A DNA stretch of 64,000 nucleotides from contig NZ_AP022577.1 of assembly GCF_010730955.1 (NCBI RefSeq), positions 744,001 through 808,000 on the forward strand, given 5' to 3'. The notes beneath the pieces were generated by a model. That model did not search any database. It saw only the letters and a list, made by a program, of their open reading frames with translations, and was not told where the DNA came from. Positions within the stretch are counted from its first letter, which is position 1. Each line of letters opens with the position of its first letter. Origin of the DNA: Mycolicibacterium aubagnense (lineage in GTDB: Bacteria; Actinomycetota; Actinomycetes; Mycobacteriales; Mycobacteriaceae). The position numbers and the translations under genes were made by a program. Below, piece by piece: positions 26,627 through 34,168 of the stretch.

Positions 26627-27948
26627 GACCGCGCACCGTTCGGGCGCGACGCGGCGATGTCACGGATGGGCCGGGCCGCCGGTTCGCGGCGGCGCCAGTC
26701 CTCGGGGATGAGAGCTTCGAGGATGTCGTCGTACGTCACGACGCCGAGCAGGCGATCCCCGTCGTCGACAACGGGCACGGTCGCGAGATTGAAGTCGGAC
26801 ATCAGCAGCGCGATATCGGTCAGGTCGGCGTCTGGCGCCACCCGGACCGGGTCGGAGTCCATCAGGTCGGTGACCGGGGCGGTGGCCGGTTCGGCCTGCA
26901 GCAGACGAATCACGGACACCACGCCGACCAGCTGATCGTCGGCGTTCAGGACGTGCATCTTCAACAGCGCTTCGGGCTGCAGCGTGCGTGCCCCGGCAAT
27001 GATCGCGAGGGCCTGATCCGCAGATGCTTCGAGTGCGCATGTGACAACGTCGATGTTCATCAGCCCACCGGCGGACTCCGGATTGAAACCCATCAGGGTG
27101 ATGACCTTGGTGCGCTGACCGCCCGGCAGCAGGTCGAGAACCTTGCGCCGGCGGGACTGCCGAAGGTCGGAAACCGCGTCGGCCGCGTCGTCGGCGCGCA
27201 TCCGAGCCAGCACCGCCGCAACATCGGTATCGGACATGTCGTCGAACAGCTGGCTGGCTTTCTCCGGATCCAGCTCTTCGAACACATCCGCTTCGAGCTC
27301 GGGGTTCCCCCGGACCCGTTCCAGAATCTCGCCTTCCTCGGCGTCGTTGGCGTCCTCGAGCAGGTCCGCGATGTCGGCGGCCTTCATGGTCTGTACCCGG
27401 CCTTGTACGCGGCGCACCAGCATCGATTTGTCGTGTCCGATCAGTGGCTCGAAGGCCCGCCAGTCCCGGCTGGCATGGCCACCGGACGACTTGATCAGCC
27501 CGAACAGTCGCGTCGGCTTGCGGGTGTCCAGGCTCGACAGGATCCATCCGTCATCGGTCGCGTCCAACTCGATGTCGTAGGCGTGTACCAGTTCGGCGTT
27601 GGGCACGTCGATGAACCGGTGATCCAGGATGTCGGCTTCCAGCAGGTATTCACCGTCGCGACGCCCGAAGGCCCGCAGGTCCACCTTGTTCTTGGTCAGC
27701 TCAACCCGCTCGGTGCTCAGCGATTTGACGTTGTCCATCGGTACGAAGACCTGGCGGCCGCCGACCCCGACGACCAATCCGGTCACCAACGGGTAGCTGT
27801 CGGCACCGCGCAACCGGACGATGACGTCGTTCACCTTGCCGACGGCTTCGCCGGACCGCGACACCACCGGTGTCTTCAGCAACTCCGAGAAGTGCAACGT
27901 CGGGCGTTTCGGCGCTGCGCCGTTATCCGGAGGAATCTTGTCGGGCAT
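26623..27948 (-). CDS. PRC-barrel / MgtE N-domain / CBS protein
   Basis: A 441-residue soluble protein. The N-terminal 120 residues form a PRC-barrel (FSELLKTPVVSRSGEAVGKVNDVIV). Residues about 190-300 match the MgtE N superhelical domain (IADLLEDANDAEEGEILERV, ELDPEKASQLFDDMSDTDVAAVLARM). The C-terminal region is a CBS pair ending in VPVVDDGDRLLGVVTYDDILEAL. In MgtE these parts sense Mg2+ and gate the channel, but here the channel domain is missing. The gene overlaps the NRAMP start by four bases (ATGA), so it is probably that transporter's regulatory partner. GGAGT lies nine bases before the ATG. Confidence 0.87.
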   Translation of the reverse strand: MPDKIPPDNGAAPKRPTLHFSELLKTPVVSRSGEAVGKVNDVIVRLRGADSYPLVTGLVVGVGGRQVFVPMDNVKSLSTERVELTKNKVDLRAFGRRDGEYLLEADILDHRFIDVPNAELVHAYDIELDATDDGWILSSLDTRKPTRLFGLIKSSGGHASRDWRAFEPLIGHDKSMLVRRVQGRVQTMKAADIADLLEDANDAEEGEILERVRGNPELEADVFEELDPEKASQLFDDMSDTDVAAVLARMRADDAADAVSDLRQSRRRKVLDLLPGGQRTKVITLMGFNPESAGGLMNIDVVTCALEASADQALAIIAGARTLQPEALLKMHVLNADDQLVGVVSVIRLLQAEPATAPVTDLMDSDPVRVAPDADLTDIALLMSDFNLATVPVVDDGDRLLGVVTYDDILEALIPEDWRRREPAARPIRDIAASRPNGARS

Positions 27949-28126
27949 CGAGAGGACTCCTTCGGGTCAACCGGCGCAGGCCGCAGGGCGCGACTGAGAC
28001 ACATGTAGGGCGGCGACATGAACGCCCAGCAAATAACAAGGGGCTTAAGATATTTCGTCCCGCATGGAATTGCCTGGACACCGCCCGTCAACCAACTGTC
28101 AGACGGCACGGGCACCTCCGAAACGA

Positions 28127-28170
28127 CACGGGCCGCAGCACCGACCGGGTGGTCAGCGCTGCGGCCCGTG
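28127..28170 (-). terminator. Terminator after tex
   Basis: A perfect 13-base stem, CACGGGCCGCAGC (28127-28139) with its complement at 28158-28170, and an 18-base loop. It begins 15 bases past the tex stop. Confidence 0.75.
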
Positions 28171-28185
28171 CCGCGGTATGTCGGT

Positions 28186-30630
28186 CTACTTGCCGAAGCC
28201 AGCCTTACGCAGGGCATCGGCCATCGAACCCGACGGTGCCGCCTCCCGGCGCCCACCGCCGTTGCCGCGCTGCGGATTACGGCCGCCGCGGTCCTGATTC
28301 TGTCCGCGGTTCTGGCCGCCGCCGTTGCCACCCCGATTGCCGCCATCGCCACCACGCGGCTGACCGCCACCGTCGCGACGGGCTCCGCCGCCCTGCTCGG
28401 GCCGCTTGCCGTCCCGGGGACGCTGCGGGTCGTCGTTCAGCCGCAGGGTCAGGCCGATGCGCTGGCGCTCGACATCGACCTCGAGCACCTTGACCTTGAC
28501 GACCTGGCCGGACTTGACGACCTCGTGCGGGTCAGACACGAAGCGGTCGGCCATCGCCGAGACGTGCACCAGGCCGTCCTGGTGCACACCCACATCGACG
28601 AAGGCGCCGAACGCGGCGACATTCGTCACCACGCCCTCCAGCACCATGCCCACCTTGAGGTCGGACACCTTCTCGACACCGGCCGCGAACGTCGCGGTGG
28701 AGAACGCGGGCCGCGGGTCGCGGCCGGGCTTCTCGAGTTCGCCCAGGATGTCGGTCACGGTCGGGATACCGAAGCGTTCGTCGGCGAACTCGCCCGGCTT
28801 GAGCGACCGCAGCTTGCGCTCGTCACCGATCAGCTCGGCGAGCGTGACGCCGGCGCGGTCGAGGATCCGGCGCACCACCGGGTAGGCCTCGGGATGCACG
28901 CCGGAGGCGTCCAGCGGGTCGTCGCCTTCACGGATCCGCAGAAAGCCGGCGCACTGCTCAAAAGCCTTGGGCCCCAGACGCGGCACATCGAGCAGACCGG
29001 CCCGGCTGCGAAACGGTCCGGTCTTGTCGCGATGCGACACGATCGATTCGGCCAGAGACTCGGTCACGCCCGACACCTTGGCCAGCAGTGGCACCGACGC
29101 GGTGTTGAGGTCGACGCCGACCGCGTTCACCGCGTCTTCGACCACCGCATCCAGGCTGCGCGCCAGGGTCCCGGGCGTCACGTCGTGCTGGTACTGCCCG
29201 ACACCGATGGACTTCGGCTCGATCTTGACCAGTTCGGCAAGCGGGTCCTGCAGACGACGGGCGATCGAGACCGCGCCGCGCAACGTGACATCGAGCTCGG
29301 GCAGCTCGTGGGCGGCGTAGGCCGACGCCGAGTACACCGACGCGCCGGCCTCGCTGACCATCGCCTTCGTCGGCAGCCGCTTCGGCCCGGACGCGCCCGC
29401 CGCCTTCAGATCGGCGATGAGTTCGGTTGCCAGCGCATCGGTTTCGCGGGACGCGGTGCCGTTGCCGATGGCGATCAGCTCGACGTTGTGCCGCGCCACC
29501 AGCGCCGCCAGCGTCGCCTTGGCGTCGTTCCACTTGTTCTGCGGCTGATGCGGGTAGATGGCGCAGGTGTCGACGACCTTGCCGGTGCCGTCCACCACCG
29601 CGACCTTGACGCCGGTGCGGAAGCCGGGGTCGAGGCCCAGCGTGGCGCGGGTCCCCGCCGGCGCGGCCAGCAGCAGGTCCTTGAGGTTCTTGGCGAACAC
29701 CGCGACGGCGTCCCCCTCGGCGCGCTGCCGCAGCCGGATGCGCGCGTCGACGGCGGCCGAGAACATCAGTTTGGTGCGCCAGGCCCAGCCGACCGTCGCG
29801 GTCAGCCACGGCGTGGCCGCGCCGCCGGCCCCCATGTCCACGCCGAGCGACTGGGCGATCATGGCCTGGTACAGCGTCTCGTCACCGCCGTCGAAGTTCA
29901 GCGACAGCGCTTCTTCCTTCTCCCCGCGCAACACCGCGAGGACGCGGTGCGACGGCATGTCCTCCAGCGGCTCGGAGTACTCGAAGTAGTCGCGGAACTT
30001 CTGCGCGGCAGGGGTTTTCGCCGCCTCCTCGGACCACGGCTTGGTGGTCAGGGTGCCGTCCGCCCAGAACTTCTCGCGCACCGCACCGACCAGCTCGGCA
30101 TCCTCGGAAACCCGCTCCACCAGGATGTGGCGGGCGCCGTCGAGCGCGGCGGCGACGTCGGCCACCTCCTCACCGAGGAATTCGGCAGCCACTTCTTCCG
30201 GGTTCAGCGCCGGATCAGCCAGCAGCCGGTCGGCCAACGGCTCCAGACCCGCCTCGCGGGCGATCTGCGCCTTGGTCCGGCGCTTGGGCTTGTACGGCAG
30301 GTATAGATCCTCGATCTTCGACTTCGTCTCCGCCGCCAGCAGCGCCGCCCTCAGGTCGTCGGTCAGCTTGCCCTGCTCTTCGATGGACGCCAGCACCGCG
30401 TCGCGCCGCTGATCCAGTTCGCGCAGGTAGCGCAGCCGCTCCTCGAGGGTGCGAAGCTGGCCGTCGTCCAGGCTGCCGGTGACTTCCTTGCGGTACCGGG
30501 CGATGAAGGGCACTGTCGCGCCTTCGTCCAGCAGCCGTACCGCGGCGTCGACCTGAGCTTCGGCGACGGCCAGCTCTTCGGCGAGGCGGGCGTTCACGGA
30601 CTTGACGACAGACTTGACGCTCAAATTCAC
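28186..30630 (-). CDS. tex: Tex-family RNA-binding transcription accessory protein
   Basis: An 814-residue Tex protein. The N-terminal helical region starts NARLAEELAV and VPFIARYRKEVTG; then a YqgF/RNase H-like domain (LGLDPGFRTGVKVAVVD), a helix-hairpin-helix section (LNTASVPLLAKVSGV) and an S1 RNA-binding domain (VGMVLEGVVTNVAAFGAFVDVGVHQDGLVHVSAM). Beyond the S1 domain is a tail of about 70 residues rich in Gly, Arg, Asn and Gln with RGG-like repeats, then a short helix (SMADALRKAGF). Tex binds nucleic acids and affects transcription and stress survival in other bacteria. The start codon is GTG at 30630. Confidence 0.93.
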   Translation of the reverse strand: MNLSVKSVVKSVNARLAEELAVAEAQVDAAVRLLDEGATVPFIARYRKEVTGSLDDGQLRTLEERLRYLRELDQRRDAVLASIEEQGKLTDDLRAALLAAETKSKIEDLYLPYKPKRRTKAQIAREAGLEPLADRLLADPALNPEEVAAEFLGEEVADVAAALDGARHILVERVSEDAELVGAVREKFWADGTLTTKPWSEEAAKTPAAQKFRDYFEYSEPLEDMPSHRVLAVLRGEKEEALSLNFDGGDETLYQAMIAQSLGVDMGAGGAATPWLTATVGWAWRTKLMFSAAVDARIRLRQRAEGDAVAVFAKNLKDLLLAAPAGTRATLGLDPGFRTGVKVAVVDGTGKVVDTCAIYPHQPQNKWNDAKATLAALVARHNVELIAIGNGTASRETDALATELIADLKAAGASGPKRLPTKAMVSEAGASVYSASAYAAHELPELDVTLRGAVSIARRLQDPLAELVKIEPKSIGVGQYQHDVTPGTLARSLDAVVEDAVNAVGVDLNTASVPLLAKVSGVTESLAESIVSHRDKTGPFRSRAGLLDVPRLGPKAFEQCAGFLRIREGDDPLDASGVHPEAYPVVRRILDRAGVTLAELIGDERKLRSLKPGEFADERFGIPTVTDILGELEKPGRDPRPAFSTATFAAGVEKVSDLKVGMVLEGVVTNVAAFGAFVDVGVHQDGLVHVSAMADRFVSDPHEVVKSGQVVKVKVLEVDVERQRIGLTLRLNDDPQRPRDGKRPEQGGGARRDGGGQPRGGDGGNRGGNGGGQNRGQNQDRGGRNPQRGNGGGRREAAPSGSMADALRKAGFGK

Positions 30631-30649
30631 GGGCTGGACCCTACCGAAT

Positions 30650-30671
30650 GCTGCCGACAGTGGTCGGCAGC
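30650..30671. promoter_or_regulatory. Inverted repeat between tex and the GGDEF gene
   Basis: GCTGCCGAC, four bases, then its complement. It lies 20 bases upstream of tex and about 70 bases upstream of the diguanylate cyclase, so it could be an operator or a leader hairpin for either gene. Confidence 0.35.
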
Positions 30672-30743
30672 GGCGAGTAAGTTTGCGCTATGCCTCAGCC
30701 GCTCCCAACGCCGCGCGCCCCCGGCTACACCCGGTAGCGCGCC

Positions 30744-31913
30744 ATGAACCCCGACGTGCGCACCCTGTGGATGGTCGTCTCGATGACCGCCCTGCTTTTC
30801 GGGTTGCTGCATGTCTGGGTGGGCGCCGGTAAGCGCAGACACGCCGCAGTCCAGCTCTGGGGCGCGGGCAACTTCGCGGGCGCCTTGGGCGCCGGGCTGT
30901 TGAGCGCGCGCGGCCAGGTGCCCGAGGTGCTGTCGGTGACGGTCGCCAACTTGCTCATCGTCATCTGCTGGTCGTTGATCTGGGGTGGCCTGTGCGCCTT
31001 CAACGAACAGCCCATCCGCGCCCGGGTAATGGCGGCCGGGCCCCTGACAGTGCTGGTCGCGTTCGAATTCATCCCGCCGTTCACCACCAGCATCCCGGCC
31101 GGCGTCTCCCTCACGGCGCTGGTTCTGGTCGGGTATTTCACGCTGAGCGTCGTGGACGGCATCAAGGCCCAGCGCGTCGAGCGCCTGGCCTCTCGGCGCA
31201 TTCTGCTCGTCCTGTACGTGGTGGCGGCCGCTGCGACAGTTGGGCGTTCGGTCAGCCTCCATCTCGATGCGGGCGCCGTACAGTTCGCCACGACAACCGC
31301 GGTCGAGTCTGTTCCGATGCTGTTCTTCGCCTTTGCCGTCATGGCCATCAACCTGTGCCTCTCGCTGATGGGGTGGGAACGGCTCGAGGACCAATTGGCC
31401 GATGCGGCCATGCTCGACTCCCTCACCAGCACGCTCAACCGGGCCGGCTTCATGATCCAGGCTCAGCGGCTCGCCGAGGAATGCGTCGTGCGGCAGCTCC
31501 GGTGCTCGGTCATCGTGATGGACCTCGACGAATTCAAAGCCGTCAACGACGTCTTCGGGCATGAGGCCGGTGACCGCCTGCTGACCGAATTCGCCTGCGT
31601 GGCACGGTCGAACCTGCGCGGCGGCGACCTGCTGGCCCGGATCGGCGGCGAAGAATTCTGCGCCATGCTGCCGGGCGTCGACGAAAGCCAGGCGGCCGTC
31701 ATCGCCGACCGGCTCCGGGTGGCGTTCGCCGCCGCCACTTTCAGCCACAACGACGTGGTCCTCGCCGGAACCGTGAGCATCGGGGTCTCCCAGCTCGGGC
31801 ACAAGGCCGGCCTTCGCTCGGCCATCCGCCGCGCCGATGTCGCGATGTACGAGGCGAAGAACCGCGGCCGGGACCGCGTGATCCGCGCGTCGGTCGCGGG
31901 CGATCGCGACTGA
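30744..31913 (+). CDS. Membrane diguanylate cyclase (GGDEF)
   Basis: A 389-residue protein with six or so membrane helices in the first 215 residues and a C-terminal GGDEF domain that makes cyclic di-GMP. The active site GGEEF is at 301-305, and an RxxD inhibitory site (RGGD, 292-295) lies five residues before it, so feedback control is likely retained. MDLDEFKAVNDVFGHEAGD and the final SAIRRADVAMYEAKNRGRDRV motifs are intact. No EAL domain is fused, unlike the well-known bifunctional mycobacterial enzyme. The membrane part has no recognisable sensor family. Confidence 0.9.
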   Translation: MNPDVRTLWMVVSMTALLFGLLHVWVGAGKRRHAAVQLWGAGNFAGALGAGLLSARGQVPEVLSVTVANLLIVICWSLIWGGLCAFNEQPIRARVMAAGPLTVLVAFEFIPPFTTSIPAGVSLTALVLVGYFTLSVVDGIKAQRVERLASRRILLVLYVVAAAATVGRSVSLHLDAGAVQFATTTAVESVPMLFFAFAVMAINLCLSLMGWERLEDQLADAAMLDSLTSTLNRAGFMIQAQRLAEECVVRQLRCSVIVMDLDEFKAVNDVFGHEAGDRLLTEFACVARSNLRGGDLLARIGGEEFCAMLPGVDESQAAVIADRLRVAFAAATFSHNDVVLAGTVSIGVSQLGHKAGLRSAIRRADVAMYEAKNRGRDRVIRASVAGDRD

Positions 31914-31922
31914 ACCTTCGGC

Positions 31923-33209
31923 TCAGTACGTCCCGCAGTTCGGCGACGTGGGCTCGCCGTTGAACCGTGCCGCGATCCACTGCATCGCCGGCTCGCCGTC
32001 GACCAGCATCGGCAGGGCGTGGTTGATCACCAGTTTGTTCAGGAACGGCGGTTCCTCGTTGGTGCGGAACTCGACGTCGGCGCCCTTGTCGCACCAGTCC
32101 CGGCCCAGCTGGTTCGCGGCCGTCCACGGCACCAGCGGGTCGTAGCGGTTGCTGTTGATCAGTACCGGAGCGTTGGGCTTGTACTTGCCGAGCTTCTGCA
32201 TCTCGAACAGCGTCTTGAAGGGCTCTTCCTCGATCAACACATTGATGTCCTCGGTGAAGTACGGCTGCAGGTGCCGGAACATGAAGTCGACAATCGTCTG
32301 CCCGACGCATTGTCGCGACACGCTCTCCAGCATGTCCTTGCCCCGCTGGGTGAGCTTGGAGCGGATCAGGTCGGCGAATTCCGGGTAGGCGTAGATCTCG
32401 CCGTTGAGCGCGTACCCGACGACACCAACCAGGGCACTGCCGTCGGTGTACGGGAACAGTTCTTTGAGGTCGGCCACTGGCGCCCCGGCATATGTGCCGA
32501 CGACATGCAGTTCCGGTGCATAGGACGACGCCAGCTCGGCAGCCGACGCCGCGGCGCCGCCGCCTTGCGAGTAACCCCAGAAGGCCACCGGCCCATCGGG
32601 ATCCAGCGAGGTGCCGGGGAGTTTCTTGGCAGCCCTGGCCGCGTCGAGCACCGCGGCGGCCTCGGCGACGCGGTTGACGTACGTGTGCATCCCGGGAGTG
32701 CCGAGGCCCTCGTAATCGGTCATCACGATCGCGAAGCCCCGGGCCACCATCGTGGCGATGAACGCTTCTTCGTAGTTGACCATGATGTCCCAGCCACCCG
32801 AATAGTGGATGCCCTGATTGAACTGCCGCGACGGCGCGCACTGGTTGCCCTGCCCCTGGGTGCCGACCGCGTAACTGATCAGCGGCCGCGGCCCCTTGCC
32901 CGGCCAGTCGTTGTACGGCTCGAAGTAGGTGCCGGTGACCGCAACCGGATTTCCGCGGGCGTCGGTGCTGCGGTACATGATTCGCGTCCCGGTGGCCATG
33001 ATCGCGCCCAGCTGCCCGGACGGTTCGAGCACCAGCCGCGACGGTTCCGTCCGGATCAGATCGCCGGGCCGGCCCGGGGGCAGTGGATCCGGTGGCAGAT
33101 AGAACTCGGCGTACTGCGGCTCGTCGCCGTCAGCGTGGGCTGCGGGCAGCCCCACAAGTAGTGAACCGAAAAGTAGACATGCGGCCAGAACGCCCCCGAT
33201 GCGATGCAT
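31923..33209 (-). CDS. Secreted lipase (LIP/PF03583 family)
   Basis: A 428-residue exported alpha/beta hydrolase. The signal peptide ends PAAHA-DGD. The nucleophile elbow is GYSQGG and the oxyanion region PLISYAVGTQGQG. NSNRYDPLVPW probably holds the catalytic aspartate and VINHALPM the histidine. Several cysteines (NQCAPS, SRQCVGQ, GRDWCDK, SPNCGTY) suggest two disulfides. The family is the LIP type found in mycobacteria, acting on lipids or esters outside the cell. It is convergent with the GGDEF gene, nine bases apart. Confidence 0.87.
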   Translation of the reverse strand: MHRIGGVLAACLLFGSLLVGLPAAHADGDEPQYAEFYLPPDPLPPGRPGDLIRTEPSRLVLEPSGQLGAIMATGTRIMYRSTDARGNPVAVTGTYFEPYNDWPGKGPRPLISYAVGTQGQGNQCAPSRQFNQGIHYSGGWDIMVNYEEAFIATMVARGFAIVMTDYEGLGTPGMHTYVNRVAEAAAVLDAARAAKKLPGTSLDPDGPVAFWGYSQGGGAAASAAELASSYAPELHVVGTYAGAPVADLKELFPYTDGSALVGVVGYALNGEIYAYPEFADLIRSKLTQRGKDMLESVSRQCVGQTIVDFMFRHLQPYFTEDINVLIEEEPFKTLFEMQKLGKYKPNAPVLINSNRYDPLVPWTAANQLGRDWCDKGADVEFRTNEEPPFLNKLVINHALPMLVDGEPAMQWIAARFNGEPTSPNCGTY

Positions 33210-33476
33210 AACGGGACAATAACAACGACACTCTCACAAATGAAATTCGCAATTCATAATCGCGAGAATTTTGTTCTTGACAGACGTCCAGTGGCGGGTC
33301 GCACAAACCTTACCGGGAAGCGATCCGCGCGGCCTGCGGGTCAGCCTGTGTCTGCCATGGCATATCGCAACGGATTCCGCGTGACATCACAACCTCCGGA
33401 TGCCCACTAACCGCAGATTTGCCTTCCCACGCTGATTTACTGGCCATCGTTACTGCGACCCCGGAGATGAGCACTG

Positions 33477-34166
33477 ATGGACGACGAGACGACGGCCGCC
33501 ACAGACACAGTGGAGGGCCCGCCGGTGATCACCGCGCAGGGTCTCAGCCTCGTCGGTGAACACGGTCCGCTCTTCTCCGACGTCGACCTGGAACTGAAGC
33601 CCGGGTTCCACGCCATCCAGATGCCCGGCGGACCGGCTCAGCACACGCTGTTGCTCACCCTCGCCGGCCGGCTCAAGCCGACCAAGGGCACGGTCACCGT
33701 CAACGGAGCGACCGGACCGCGGGGCATCCGGCAGCACTGTGCCATCGCCGCGTTCGCGGACATCGACGAGCTCGAGGAAATGGTGACGGTCCAGACGGTG
33801 CTCACCGAGCAGCGCCGCTGGGTGTCACCGTTCCCGGCCTGGGTGCCGGTCCAGTCGGACACCCCGGAGATGACCGCGGTCTTCGGCGACATTCCGCTGT
33901 TGTCACCGAAGACCTTCATCATCGAGCTGTCCGATCTCGAGCTCTTTCTGCTGCGCATCACATTGGCCCTGATGTCCGATCGGCCGGTCCTGATGGTGGG
34001 CGACCTCGAACAGGTACGAGACAACGAACGCCGCGACCTCGCCGCGCAGCGGCTCGGCGCCCTCGCCGAACACCGCACCGTCGTCGTCGGGGTCACCAAC
34101 CCGCTGGGCGACGACGCACCCGACCACGTTCTGCATGACCGCCGCATGCTGACCGGAAAGGCCTGA
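33477..34166 (+). CDS. Degenerate ABC ATPase-like protein
   Basis: A 229-residue protein whose whole outline is an ABC ATPase (LFSDVDLELKPGFHAIQ, then LAGRLKPTKGTVTVNG) but whose catalytic motifs are lost. The P-loop reads MPGGPAQHTL, without the GKS/T lysine. The signature region reads ELSDLELFLLR instead of LSGGQ. Walker B is VLMVGDLEQ, and the H-loop histidine is absent (VVVGVTNP). It probably cannot hydrolyse ATP. Three bases separate it from the YhgE/Pip gene, so it is likely a structural partner of that membrane protein. Confidence 0.75.
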   Translation: MDDETTAATDTVEGPPVITAQGLSLVGEHGPLFSDVDLELKPGFHAIQMPGGPAQHTLLLTLAGRLKPTKGTVTVNGATGPRGIRQHCAIAAFADIDELEEMVTVQTVLTEQRRWVSPFPAWVPVQSDTPEMTAVFGDIPLLSPKTFIIELSDLELFLLRITLALMSDRPVLMVGDLEQVRDNERRDLAAQRLGALAEHRTVVVGVTNPLGDDAPDHVLHDRRMLTGKA

Positions 34167-34168
34167 CC

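Noticed and set aside
27949..28185. M-box (magnesium) riboswitch upstream of the MgtE_N gene
   Set aside because: The context made it plausible, but the short leader shows only the tex terminator and no M-box core.
28018..30306. 762-residue frame on the plus strand
   Set aside because: It is the antisense shadow of tex; its His/Arg/Gln-rich sequence has no recognisable fold.
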